From contig CANBKJ010000012.1 in NCBI GenBank assembly GCA_947369165.1, positions 1-47,421 on the forward strand: DNA of 47,421 nucleotides, written 5' to 3'. Made by a program: the position numbers and the translations under genes. A model generated the notes under the pieces. It was not told the origin of the DNA. It was given only the letters and a program-made list of their open reading frames with translations, and did no database searches. Shown here in pieces: positions 7,675-16,779 of this stretch. This stretch comes from an uncultured Lachnoclostridium sp. Its GTDB lineage: Bacteria; Bacillota; Clostridia; Lachnospirales; Lachnospiraceae. Each line of letters begins with the position of its first letter. Position 1 is the stretch's first letter.

Positions 7675-9114
7675 ATGATTGATAAGCTTCAGGACTTATT
7701 TATCAGTTTGTTATCTCCATGGATTCCAATTATGGGGAAAATAAGTTCAAAGGTTAAATACAGATTGTTGACGGGGTGTTTTATCGCAGATCTGGTACTG
7801 TTCTGCATCGTGCGTTATGTACTTCTGAAGGAAAGCTATTTTTATAATACGGTGTGTGGTATCTTTCTGATGCTTCTGATTGCATTGTTGTCACTGGACC
7901 GCTCCCTGCAGAGAAAACCCTGGCGCAGATCCATGTGTATCGCCTGGTTTGGCATGTGTATCGTGTTTACGCTGTCAGATCTGCTTGTGAGCAAAAAAGC
8001 ATGCGGTCTGGGAATCATACTCGCCCTTGTGTTTACCGGGGTATTTTTCGTATGGCAGAACCACAGCCGGAAGGATCTGTTGTGGAAAGCCTTTAAGGAT
8101 GCGGTGAAGTATTCCTTCCTTTTGATGGCGGTGATCTCCTTTCTGTTCCGTCCCTATTTTGAGGGCGGCAGGTATGCAGGGATCTTTACCAATCCCAATA
8201 CCTTTGGTCTGTATCTCTATGTCATCTTTGCAGTATATATGTCAGATCTGGACTGGAATGTGGAAACGGGAAAAAAATTCAGAAAAAGTCTTCCTACCTA
8301 TCTCCAGCTGGCTCTCGTCCTGTTTTATCTGCTGGTATCCCAGGCAAGGACAGCGATGCTGGCCATCGGTGCGGTCTTCCTATTGTGGATCGGTGTCCGG
8401 ATCTATATGGGAAAAAAGCAGGGACGTTATGCTGGGTTCCTAAAGGGACTGGCAGCTCTGGTGCTGGTCACAGCAGTGTGCTATCCCGTATATTTTGCAG
8501 GCATCAAACATCTTCCAAAGCTGGTGAATCATCCCATCATGTTTGATGAGGACGTGCTCTATCTTTCCAATGGGGAAAAAATAGAAGACATTGGAGATAA
8601 AGTGCTGGCTGAGTTCGATGAGATTGAGAGTGTTCAGGTGACAGATCATAAAACGGAAAATAATGGGATCTGGGGGCGGATCGTCAGAAGCCTGGACAGC
8701 AATGCCACCCTGAATAAAATATCATCCGGGCGCATCACGATCTACAAAGCTTATATACAGAAATTGAATATCAAAGGGCATAAAAGGGTAACAATGAAGA
8801 TAAACAACAAACAAGTGTCCCACGCCCACAACAACTGGCTCCAGTTTGCCTATACCTATGGTGTGCCAAGTATGCTGTTTTACAGTGTCATCACTGTATT
8901 GAGCCTGATTCGTTCTATCTTGTTTTATATGACAAACCGAAGAAGAAATGCCACCTACGCTTTTTTGATACCAGCGATCTGTGTAGGATTTCTTGTGGCG
9001 ACGCTAACCGAATGCCTGTTTCTTCCCTTTGAGGTATTTCCGGCATTTGCTTACTGGTTTGCCTTTGGAGACATGTTTGAAAAAACATTAGAGGAAAAGG
9101 AGGTGGCAGCATGA
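7675..9114 (+). CDS. O-antigen ligase/polymerase-like (Wzy_C) membrane protein
   Basis: This 479-residue protein has roughly ten to twelve hydrophobic segments and one large extracytoplasmic loop (about residues 280-385), the architecture of the O-antigen ligase/Wzy polymerase superfamily. Family-like landmarks are FTNPNTFGLYLYV, the SQARTAMLAIGA stretch and HNNWLQFAYTYG after the large loop. Such proteins move a lipid-linked glycan onto an acceptor or polymerise it outside the membrane. A strong GGAGGAGAAGG precedes the start. Its stop overlaps the next start (ATGA), indicating coupling with the GT2 fusion. Whether it ligates or polymerises is not decidable by eye. Confidence 0.75.
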   Translation: MIDKLQDLFISLLSPWIPIMGKISSKVKYRLLTGCFIADLVLFCIVRYVLLKESYFYNTVCGIFLMLLIALLSLDRSLQRKPWRRSMCIAWFGMCIVFTLSDLLVSKKACGLGIILALVFTGVFFVWQNHSRKDLLWKAFKDAVKYSFLLMAVISFLFRPYFEGGRYAGIFTNPNTFGLYLYVIFAVYMSDLDWNVETGKKFRKSLPTYLQLALVLFYLLVSQARTAMLAIGAVFLLWIGVRIYMGKKQGRYAGFLKGLAALVLVTAVCYPVYFAGIKHLPKLVNHPIMFDEDVLYLSNGEKIEDIGDKVLAEFDEIESVQVTDHKTENNGIWGRIVRSLDSNATLNKISSGRITIYKAYIQKLNIKGHKRVTMKINNKQVSHAHNNWLQFAYTYGVPSMLFYSVITVLSLIRSILFYMTNRRRNATYAFLIPAICVGFLVATLTECLFLPFEVFPAFAYWFAFGDMFEKTLEEKEVAA

Positions 9115-11525
9115 ATGAGAAATTGATCAGTATCATTGTGCCGGCATACAATGTAGAAAATTATATCCGCCGGTGTCTGGATTCTCTTGTCAGCCAGACC
9201 TATGAGAATCTGGAGATCATTGTGGTTAATGACGGCAGTACGGACCGGACGGGGGAAATCATTGAAGAATATACAGAGCGCTACCCGGAAAAGGTGATGT
9301 TGTACACCAGGGAAAATCAGGGACAGGCAGAGGCCAGAAATTTTGGGATGTCTAAAGCATCCGGAGAATATATCGGATTTGTGGACAGTGATGATTTCGT
9401 GAGTACGAAAATGTACGAGCTGATGTACCGGGAAGCAGAGGAACAGAACTGTGATATGGTTACCTGTGGATACTATGGCTGCGACGAAGTGACCGGGGAG
9501 ATTACGGTGTATCAGACCGGATATAAAGGAGAATTCAACCAAAATATATATGAGAACCCCATGCTTTTACGCATTAATTCCCCCTATCCCTGGAATAAGC
9601 TCTATACCAGGGAACTTTTGGAGCAGAGTGGTTTTTCCTTTCGCAAGGGGATCATTTTCGAGGATCTGTGTGCCATTTTTCCGCTTTTTATGGATGCGAA
9701 GAAAGTGGGCCGGGTACATGAAAAGCTGTACTATTATATTAAGGGAAGAAAGGGAGGCACCATCAGCACCTTCAATGAAAAGCACGGGCAGATCATCGAT
9801 GCCCTGCAGATTATGAACGATGCTTATCAGCAGCGGGGGATGTTTGAACGGTTTTATGACACCCTCCTTTTTTTCAATCTCCGTCATATCTATGCCCGCT
9901 TTGACGAGATGCAGAATTATGATGACATCATTTTTAAGCGGGAATTTAAAAAACGAGCCTTTGCGCTTTTAGACCAGTATTTTTCAGGGTGGAGAGATAC
10001 CGAAGAATATGCAGCCTTGGAGACAACAGAGGCAAAAGAGGGGAAGAAGGCAGAGAGGTCGTCGGAGAGGAAAATGGAGAAGGCCGCTGACAAGAAAGAA
10101 AACAAAAAGGCAGATGCACCTTCTGGGACGCCATCCCAGGAAGAGACGAAGAGCACAAAGAAAAAACGGCGGTCGGAGCGGTATGAGGAGCTGACAGAAG
10201 AGCGGCAAATCGAAAAAACTACGGTTTTGGTAGAGTGTTATCATGGAAATGATCTGCGGGGAATGGGATATTATATCGCCATGGATCTGGCAGAACACCC
10301 AGAATATAAGGTGTATGTGGCAGCAGCGGACTTAGAAAAAGTCTGCGCCTTTTCCCAGACCTTTCCTTCCCTTATCCGTTATGTGGATATGAATTCTGAA
10401 CATTATCTGGAGCTTCTGGCGACTGCAAAGTATTTGATCAACAATCGGTCATTTCCGGGATTTTTCAGAAAAAGAAAGGATCAGCGCCTGATCTTTACGG
10501 ATTTTCTTCCCTCACTGGCAGCCCAGGGGACGGAGGTGGTCTGTGGTGCCAGAAACATCCAGGGGATACAGCTCAGTCTCGCCCAGGCGGATGAAATCCT
10601 ATTTCCAGAGGAATTGAAAGAACAGTTCATTCCCCAGCTGGAAAAGTATAATATGGCAGAGATCTGCCGGGATAAGGGCTGTTTCTTTATGACGAGGGCA
10701 TTGCTGCATTCGGGACACATAGAGGACGACGGTACAGTGCGGGTGGCATACATGCCTTCTGTCAGGGAATTTCCGGGATTGAAGGACAGCAAAAATTATC
10801 TGTTTCTGAGCAGTCTCAAAAAGAAACTGACGGAACTGGATGAGAGACTGGAGGAGGGAAGGAAGATCCTTTTCTGTTTTCCGAGGATCATCCGCCGCAG
10901 GTTTAAGGAAAATATCTGGAAGCATATCGAATTTTTCCCGGAAGATCAGGAACCTCTGGAGGTTCTTGCGGGATGTCATGCCCTGGTGGGAGAGTATGGG
11001 GAAGAGATGTTTGTGATGAAGGCTCTGGGAAGGCCGGTATGCCAGTTTGTGGATGATCAGACTGATATGGCATGGCGCTATGGACTGGACAGCCTGGGGA
11101 GTGAACATGGTTTTCCGGTCTTTGATTCTCCGGACAAGGTAACGGAGTGGATCAACAGACTGGACAGTGAAGCGGTCAGCAGTGGAGATATAGGACTGGG
11201 CTGGCGGCAGACGCTGGAGGAGTTTAAAAAGGGAAAAAATCACAGACTGGGACGGAGTGTGGTCTATATGCCAGCTTTTACAAGCCGAAGAGAATTTTTG
11301 CAGTACATGCAGGAACAGGATACCAGGCGCAGTGTGTTTTTTATTCAAAAAGATGCCTTCAGTGATGCGCTGGCGGCGTGGATCCGGGAATACGGTGATA
11401 TCCGATATATGGTCATTATCCAGAGTATCGTTGTGAGCAAAAACGAGAGCAGGCTGATCAAATACCATATTACCACGAAAGATAAGCTCCGGGAGAAGAG
11501 GGACCGCCAGAGGTATCTGGGATAA
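9111..11525 (+). CDS. GT2 glycosyltransferase fused to a degenerate TagF-like domain
   Basis: This 804-residue protein has an N-terminal family 2 glycosyltransferase domain (about 4-230) with IIVPAYNVENYIRRCLDSL, VVNDGSTD and the VDSDDF metal-binding motif at 91-96. A 60-residue charged Lys/Glu-rich linker (about 303-365) follows. The C-terminal half (about 366-804) resembles CDP-glycerol glycerophosphotransferases: YLELLATAKYLINNRSFPGF is the region that normally precedes the catalytic WHGTP box, and the C-terminal TTKDKLREKRDRQR resembles TagF tails. The WHGT box is replaced by TDFLPSLAA, the HP box by CFPRI, and TDYSS by GEYGEE. The GT2 part is expected to be active and the C-terminal part not. 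It may bind the polymer or partner enzymes. Confidence 0.75.
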   Translation: MNEKLISIIVPAYNVENYIRRCLDSLVSQTYENLEIIVVNDGSTDRTGEIIEEYTERYPEKVMLYTRENQGQAEARNFGMSKASGEYIGFVDSDDFVSTKMYELMYREAEEQNCDMVTCGYYGCDEVTGEITVYQTGYKGEFNQNIYENPMLLRINSPYPWNKLYTRELLEQSGFSFRKGIIFEDLCAIFPLFMDAKKVGRVHEKLYYYIKGRKGGTISTFNEKHGQIIDALQIMNDAYQQRGMFERFYDTLLFFNLRHIYARFDEMQNYDDIIFKREFKKRAFALLDQYFSGWRDTEEYAALETTEAKEGKKAERSSERKMEKAADKKENKKADAPSGTPSQEETKSTKKKRRSERYEELTEERQIEKTTVLVECYHGNDLRGMGYYIAMDLAEHPEYKVYVAAADLEKVCAFSQTFPSLIRYVDMNSEHYLELLATAKYLINNRSFPGFFRKRKDQRLIFTDFLPSLAAQGTEVVCGARNIQGIQLSLAQADEILFPEELKEQFIPQLEKYNMAEICRDKGCFFMTRALLHSGHIEDDGTVRVAYMPSVREFPGLKDSKNYLFLSSLKKKLTELDERLEEGRKILFCFPRIIRRRFKENIWKHIEFFPEDQEPLEVLAGCHALVGEYGEEMFVMKALGRPVCQFVDDQTDMAWRYGLDSLGSEHGFPVFDSPDKVTEWINRLDSEAVSSGDIGLGWRQTLEEFKKGKNHRLGRSVVYMPAFTSRREFLQYMQEQDTRRSVFFIQKDAFSDALAAWIREYGDIRYMVIIQSIVVSKNESRLIKYHITTKDKLREKRDRQRYLG

Positions 11526-11555
11526 CCGGCATTGAAAGGATGGTAAGTATATCGT

Positions 11556-14237
11556 ATGAGCAGAAGAAAATGTTTTTTGAAATATACCCTGTTGTTCCTT
11601 GTGGTTTTTGCGGGAGCATTTCTTGCATTTTTCATCCGGGGAAAGAGTTTTGTCTGGAAGAGTGATGGTTTTCGTCAATACTATCCCGCCCTGCGCTATC
11701 TGATATCCTATTACCGGGAACTGGCTTCTGGTATTCTCAGCGGGGAGTTCACAGTTCCTATGATGGACTATACCATTGGCCAGGGAGAGGATATCATCAC
11801 CACCTTTGCCAATTATGGGCTGGGGGACCCTCTGGTACTTCTAGCGGCCCTGCTGCCCTCCAGGGGACAGTGGACCGAATATGTCTATGGTTTTTTGACC
11901 GTACTCCGGCTGTATCTGTCGGGAGCCGCTTTTCTCGTGTATTGCGAGGGGATGAAACAGCAGCGCCGCTTCAGCGTGTACGGAGCATTGGTTTACTGCT
12001 TTTGCGGTTTTGCCCTGTGGTCGGTGAAAGATCCCTTTTTTTTGAATGCCATGATTTATCTGCCGCTGGTGTTTCTCGGCCTGGAGAAGGTGATGCGCCG
12101 GAAGTCCCCCCTTCTGCTTATATTCAGTGTGTTTTTTAGTATCGTCAGTGGGTACTATTTCTTTTATATGACCGTAATCGCTGGTGTGTGTTATTTTGCT
12201 GCCCGGAGCTTTTCACGCCACGGCAGGGAAATAAAAGCAGTCTGGAAGGAGGGGCTGCGCTGTCTTCTGGTGTCAGCCGGCGGTGTTCTTTTGTCGGGAG
12301 TGCTGTTTGTGCCCTGTATTTTCGGATATTTGGAGAGCAGTCGGGGAGAGGCATACATATCGGCTTCTTCGCTGCTTCTCTATCCACTGGAATACTACAA
12401 AAACATGTTTTTACATTTTATAAGCGTAACAGAAAATGATGACGCTGGGGCAGTGGGATACTTTTCTATGGCGGTGATCCTTCTTCTTGCCTGTGGGCTG
12501 CTCCTGCTGCGGAGAGAAAAGAAGTACCGGACGCTGAAAGTATGTGTGATTCTTAGCATCCTGGCAGTGGCCTCGCCCCTTGCGGGATATGTATTCAATG
12601 GTTTTGGCTATATCACCAATCGTTTTATGTTTATCCCAGCTTTTTTGCTTTCTCTGGCGCTTGTTCTGATGCTGCCTTCCCTATTGTGTCTGGAGCGCAG
12701 CGATAGAAAAAAAATAATTCTGGTGTGTGGCTGTTATGTCATCCTCTGCTGCCTGTTTACGAGCAGGGAGGGGATCTGGCATACTGGCATTATGATCCTG
12801 TTTTTGGGACTGACCCTGGCTGTCCTCTGCCTGATCCGCCAGAAGAGGTGGAGGGAGCGGGCGCTGTGGGGATTACTTCTGCTGAATCTTATCGTGAATG
12901 GAAATCTGATGTATGGAACAATGGGGACAGCTATGTCGGATGCCTATATGGATGCTGGAAGTGTGAAAAAGGCCTATGAGAGTGAGGGGGTAAAGGCGGT
13001 CTCGGAGGATCTGGCTTCGCTGGAGCGTATCGATGTGATGACGGATCAGGGAGAGAACCCGAACCGTTCTGTGGCGGGGGCTCCCCAGGCATACAGTGGC
13101 ATTTCCGTCTATTACAGCGTGATCAGCTCCGGATATTCTGCCTATATGAAATCCATGGAAAATACGCCGGATCTGATGTTTACCCATCGGATGCTTGGAA
13201 ATGACGGAAGAAGCATATTGGAAAATCTGGCGAATGTACATTACGTAGTGAGCGGAGACGGGGCCTCTGTGCCCTATGGGTTTTCTATGTATCAGGATTT
13301 GGGAAAGGGGGAAAAGTTGTATAAAAACAACAACCGGACCTCCATCGGTTATACCTATGATACCTATGTGCCCGAAACGGAATTTGACAGCGCCGGGGTG
13401 TTCGACCGCCAGAATACCCTTCTTTCTGCTGCCGTTCCGGAAGGAGGTTCTGGGCTTGAGAGAGTGGCGGCAAAGTCGGAGACTGTGAAAAAAGGGCAGA
13501 TTCATCAGGAATGGACCTCCCTCCCCTTTGAAATGTCTGATGTGAAACATATGAAATGGCAGAGCGGGAAGCTGAAAGTAAAGAAAAAGAACGGGACATT
13601 TTCTGTCACCTTTCAGCGGAAAAAGGATTGTGAGTATTATCTTCGTCTGTCAGGGCTGGAACTTTTGGAATCGAACCAGAATACTGCCTGGGCGAATGTT
13701 AGTCTGGGAGCTGTATCCAAGAGTTTTCTGATCTCTGACCCAACCTATGATTTTTATTTCGGACGAAAGGATTATCTTGTGAATCTGGGAAGTCCGTCAG
13801 AAGAAAAGGCAGGTCAGACCGAGACATTATCCTTCCGCATCAATGGTCCTGCTGCCTATCGGCTGGAGAATATCGAATTGGCAGAGGTTCCCATGGAGGG
13901 GCTGGCGCGGAAGGTGGCAGAGAGAAACCAGGAAAGCCTGCGCGGTGTAGAGATCAAGACAAACGGCCTGAGGGGGAGCCTGGAGCTTTACCGGGAAAAG
14001 ATTCTCTGTCTGGCGGTGCCTTACAAAAAGGGATATACTCTTCTGGTGGATGGCAGAAAAACAGAGGTGGGCAGAATCAATAAGATGTACCTGGGAGCCC
14101 TGATCCCGGAGGGAAAACATGACATTGAGCTCAGATATGCCACCCCTGGAATCCGTGCAGGTGCAATTTTAACGATTATAGGACTGATCTATACGATCTT
14201 TTTGTGTATTTTGTATAAAAAACATTGTATAAAATAG
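11556..14237 (+). CDS. YfhO-family GT-C membrane glycosyltransferase
   Basis: This 893-residue protein matches the YfhO family, multi-membrane GT-C enzymes that use polyprenyl-phosphate sugars to glycosylate lipoteichoic or wall teichoic acid outside the membrane. The first membrane segment is followed by SDGFRQYYP (36-44), carrying the acidic residue of the first extracellular loop typical of GT-C folds. About twelve membrane spans occupy residues 10-460, then a soluble extracellular region (about 465-860) of mixed beta character, and a last membrane span at 870-890. Length and layout fit the family. It is the final gene of the polymer locus, and a promoter for the hydrogenase operon lies inside its last codons. 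Confidence 0.8.
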   Translation: MSRRKCFLKYTLLFLVVFAGAFLAFFIRGKSFVWKSDGFRQYYPALRYLISYYRELASGILSGEFTVPMMDYTIGQGEDIITTFANYGLGDPLVLLAALLPSRGQWTEYVYGFLTVLRLYLSGAAFLVYCEGMKQQRRFSVYGALVYCFCGFALWSVKDPFFLNAMIYLPLVFLGLEKVMRRKSPLLLIFSVFFSIVSGYYFFYMTVIAGVCYFAARSFSRHGREIKAVWKEGLRCLLVSAGGVLLSGVLFVPCIFGYLESSRGEAYISASSLLLYPLEYYKNMFLHFISVTENDDAGAVGYFSMAVILLLACGLLLLRREKKYRTLKVCVILSILAVASPLAGYVFNGFGYITNRFMFIPAFLLSLALVLMLPSLLCLERSDRKKIILVCGCYVILCCLFTSREGIWHTGIMILFLGLTLAVLCLIRQKRWRERALWGLLLLNLIVNGNLMYGTMGTAMSDAYMDAGSVKKAYESEGVKAVSEDLASLERIDVMTDQGENPNRSVAGAPQAYSGISVYYSVISSGYSAYMKSMENTPDLMFTHRMLGNDGRSILENLANVHYVVSGDGASVPYGFSMYQDLGKGEKLYKNNNRTSIGYTYDTYVPETEFDSAGVFDRQNTLLSAAVPEGGSGLERVAAKSETVKKGQIHQEWTSLPFEMSDVKHMKWQSGKLKVKKKNGTFSVTFQRKKDCEYYLRLSGLELLESNQNTAWANVSLGAVSKSFLISDPTYDFYFGRKDYLVNLGSPSEEKAGQTETLSFRINGPAAYRLENIELAEVPMEGLARKVAERNQESLRGVEIKTNGLRGSLELYREKILCLAVPYKKGYTLLVDGRKTEVGRINKMYLGALIPEGKHDIELRYATPGIRAGAILTIIGLIYTIFLCILYKKHCIK

Positions 14238-14253
14238 CTTCTCATGGTATAAT
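14225..14253 (+). promoter_or_regulatory. Promoter of the hydCBA operon
   Basis: TTGTAT (14225-14230) and TATAAT (14248-14253) are spaced by 17 bases. The -35 element lies within the last codons of the YfhO gene (stop 14235-14237) and the hydC start is 43 bases after the -10. No terminator separates the YfhO gene from hydC, so read-through from the polymer locus is also possible. Confidence 0.6.
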
Positions 14254-14295
14254 TTTATCATTAACGTATGATATGAAACAGAAAGGAGAAATACA

Positions 14296-14793
14296 TTGAC
14301 ACATCAGGAAATTGCAAAGCTGGATGAGATTCTGCAGGCGCATGATTATAACAGCACGCTTCTGATCGCTATTATGCAGGAGATCCAAAAGGAATATCAT
14401 TATCTTCCGGAGGAAGCGCTGGGGTACATATCGAAGAAGCTCAAACTCAGTGAAGCAAAAATTTATGGGGTTGCCACATTCTATGAAAATTTTTCATTGG
14501 AGCCAAAGGGAAAGTATGTGATTAAGATCTGTGACGGAACGGCATGCCATGTCCGCAAATCCGTTCCGATCCTGGAAGAATTTCGCAAAATTCTAGGAGT
14601 CAGTGAAGCAAAGCCTACGACGGATGATATGATGTTTACAGTTGAGACCGTATCCTGTCTGGGAGCCTGCGGACTGGCGCCAGTATGTACGGTGAACGAC
14701 CATGTTCATCCGGCGATGACACCGGAAAAGGCAAGGGAATTGATTCAAACACTAAAGGAGCAGGACAAGGAGGGGGAGGCAGATGAAGATTAA
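14296..14793 (+). CDS. hydC: HydC/NuoE-like [2Fe-2S] subunit of NAD-dependent [FeFe] hydrogenase
   Basis: This 165-residue thioredoxin-like ferredoxin is the small electron-transfer subunit of multimeric [FeFe] hydrogenases and is homologous to NuoE. The [2Fe-2S] ligands follow the C-x4-C...C-x3-C pattern: Cys79, Cys84, Cys121 and Cys125. An N-terminal helical part (about 1-70) includes LPEEALGYISKKL and the GVATFYENF motif of the family. The start codon is TTG at 14296 behind AAAGGAG. Its end overlaps the hydB start by 11 bases, consistent with fixed stoichiometry in the complex. Confidence 0.93.
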   Translation: MTHQEIAKLDEILQAHDYNSTLLIAIMQEIQKEYHYLPEEALGYISKKLKLSEAKIYGVATFYENFSLEPKGKYVIKICDGTACHVRKSVPILEEFRKILGVSEAKPTTDDMMFTVETVSCLGACGLAPVCTVNDHVHPAMTPEKARELIQTLKEQDKEGEADED

Positions 14794-16672
14794 TACAAGA
14801 GAAGAGTTGATTGCAAAGCAGGAAGAGTACAAAGCCTCCCTGAACAGCCAGAAAAAACAGATTCTGATCTGCGCCGGTACAGGCTGTGTGGCTGGAGGCT
14901 CTCTGGATATTTATGATAAGATGAAAGAGATTATTGAGGCGAAGGGGCTGCGCTGCGCCCTGATTTTGGAAAAAGAGCCTCATGACGAGAGCATTGGACT
15001 GAAGAAGAGCGGATGCCATGGGTTCTGTGAGATGGGACCGCTTTTGAGAATTGAACCGATGGGATGGCTTTACCTGAAAGTCAAGGTAGAGGATTGCGAG
15101 GAGATCATTGAAAAGAGTATAGTCAATGATGAGGTGGTAGACCGCCTTGTATATAAAGACAAGACATTAAAATCTTATGTAAAACAGGAAGATATTCCTT
15201 TTTATAAGCAACAGACCCGTATCGCACTGGAATACTGTGGAAGGATCAATGCGGAGAGTATCGCAGAGTACATAGCGCTGGGGGGATACAGTGCAGTGGC
15301 AAAAGCACTGTTTGATATGACACCACAGCAGATCGTAGACGAAGTAAGTGAAGCATCCCTGAGAGGACGTGGCGGCGGCGGTTTTCCGGCTGGAAGAAAG
15401 TGGCAGCAGGTTCTGGATCAGGATGTGGAAGAAAAATATATTGTTTGTAACGGAGACGAAGGAGACCCGGGAGCATTTATGGACCGCTCCATGATGGAGG
15501 GTGAGCCCCACAGGGTGATCGAAGGTATGCTGATCGCCGCTATCGCTACCAATGCCCATCATGGTTACATCTACGTCCGCGCTGAGTATCCTCTTGCGGT
15601 GGAGCGACTGCAGACAGCCATCGACAAGGCGATGGATAAAGGCCTGCTCGGAAAGGATATTCTTGGCTCAGGATTTGATTTTGACCTGCATATCAGCCAG
15701 GGTGCCGGTGCCTTTGTCTGTGGTGAGGGAAGCGCCCTGACTACCTCCATCGAGGGAAACCGGGGTATGCCCCGCGTGAAGCCGCCCCGTACGGTAGAAC
15801 ACGGATTGTTTGACAAGCCCACGGTGCTGAACAATGTAGAGACGTTTTGTAACGTGCCACCGATCATTCTCAACGGTGCAGAGTGGTATAAGGGCTTTGG
15901 TCCCGAGAACAATCACGGTACGAAGGCTTTTGCCTTGACAGGAAATGTAAATAATACGGGACTGATCGAGGTACCGATGGGGACAACGCTGCGGGAAGTT
16001 ATTTTTGACATCGGCGGCGGTGTCAAAGGTGGCGAATTTAAGGCAGTACAGATCGGCGGACCATCCGGAGGATGTCTGTGTATCAGTGCTACCGAAGACC
16101 ACCTGGATATGAAGCTGGACTTCGATTCACTGAAAAAAGTGGGTGCCATGATCGGATCCGGTGGACTTGTTGTTATGAATGATAAGAGCTGTATGGTTGA
16201 GGTGGCGAGATTCTTTATGAATTTTACCCAGAATGAATCCTGTGGAAAATGTGTTCCATGTCGTGAGGGAACCAAGAGAATGCTGGAGCTTCTGACAGAC
16301 ATTACAGAGGGAAGAGGAACCATGGCTCATATAGAGCTTTTGGAGAAGCTTTCTGATACAGTGTCTGCAACGGCGCTGTGTGGTCTTGGAAAGACGGCGG
16401 CTTCGCCGGTTGTGAGTACACTGAAATATTTCAGGGACGAGTACATTGCCCACGTAGCTGACAGAAAATGCCCGGCTGGACAGTGTAAGGCGCTTACCAC
16501 ACTCCAGATCGATCCGGAACTGTGTAAGGGCTGTACCAAATGTGCCAGAATGTGTCCGGTGGGAGCGATAAGTGGAAAAGTGAAGGAACCGCATGTCATT
16601 GACACGACAAAATGTATCAAGTGTGGTGCATGTAAGGACGGCTGCAACTTTGGGGCAGTGAAGGAGGCATAG
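14783..16672 (+). CDS. hydB: HydB/NuoF-like NADH- and FMN-binding hydrogenase subunit
   Basis: This 629-residue flavoprotein is the diaphorase subunit where NADH and ferredoxin pathways meet in electron-bifurcating HydABC complexes. Domains in order: an N-terminal thioredoxin-like [2Fe-2S] domain (about 25-125, Cys in CAGTGCV and CHGFC), the NuoF core with the NADH/FMN loop RGRGGGGFPAGRKW (about 193-206) and CNGDEGDPGAF, a SLBB region, the NuoF [4Fe-4S] site ESCGKCVPCREG (about 485), and a C-terminal two-cluster ferredoxin domain (CKGCTKCARMCP about 581; CIKCGACKDGC about 611). The C-terminal ferredoxin domain distinguishes HydB from plain NuoF. The bifurcating mechanism is inferred from family and operon, not shown. 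Confidence 0.93.
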   Translation: MKINTREELIAKQEEYKASLNSQKKQILICAGTGCVAGGSLDIYDKMKEIIEAKGLRCALILEKEPHDESIGLKKSGCHGFCEMGPLLRIEPMGWLYLKVKVEDCEEIIEKSIVNDEVVDRLVYKDKTLKSYVKQEDIPFYKQQTRIALEYCGRINAESIAEYIALGGYSAVAKALFDMTPQQIVDEVSEASLRGRGGGGFPAGRKWQQVLDQDVEEKYIVCNGDEGDPGAFMDRSMMEGEPHRVIEGMLIAAIATNAHHGYIYVRAEYPLAVERLQTAIDKAMDKGLLGKDILGSGFDFDLHISQGAGAFVCGEGSALTTSIEGNRGMPRVKPPRTVEHGLFDKPTVLNNVETFCNVPPIILNGAEWYKGFGPENNHGTKAFALTGNVNNTGLIEVPMGTTLREVIFDIGGGVKGGEFKAVQIGGPSGGCLCISATEDHLDMKLDFDSLKKVGAMIGSGGLVVMNDKSCMVEVARFFMNFTQNESCGKCVPCREGTKRMLELLTDITEGRGTMAHIELLEKLSDTVSATALCGLGKTAASPVVSTLKYFRDEYIAHVADRKCPAGQCKALTTLQIDPELCKGCTKCARMCPVGAISGKVKEPHVIDTTKCIKCGACKDGCNFGAVKEA

Positions 16673-16728
16673 CCTCCTCGAAAGTATAAACTTCTTTGGA
16701 GGCATAGCTTCCTCCGAAGTGCAGCTTC
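16663..16728 (+). repeat. Tandem imperfect 31-32-bp repeat with hairpins between hydB and hydA
   Basis: Two diverged copies (16663-16694 and 16698-16728) share GGAGGCATAGC(C/T)TCCTC and a distal ACTTC/GCTTC end. The first contains GGAGGC-ATA-GCCTCC and spans the hydB stop codon; the second folds as CTTC/GGAGG against CCTCC/GAAG (16691-16719). There is no T-run, so an intercistronic RNA stability or processing element is more likely than a terminator. The GGAGG sequences are far from the hydA start and are not its ribosome binding site. Confidence 0.5.
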
Positions 16729-16779
16729 TGGTCTCGATTTATGGGGATGACCTTATAAGGATTCATGAAAGGAGAATTT

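Noticed and set aside
12873..13550. Long minus-strand open frame inside the YfhO gene
   Set aside because: No ribosome binding site, no family features and His/Arg-rich composition typical of an antisense shadow.
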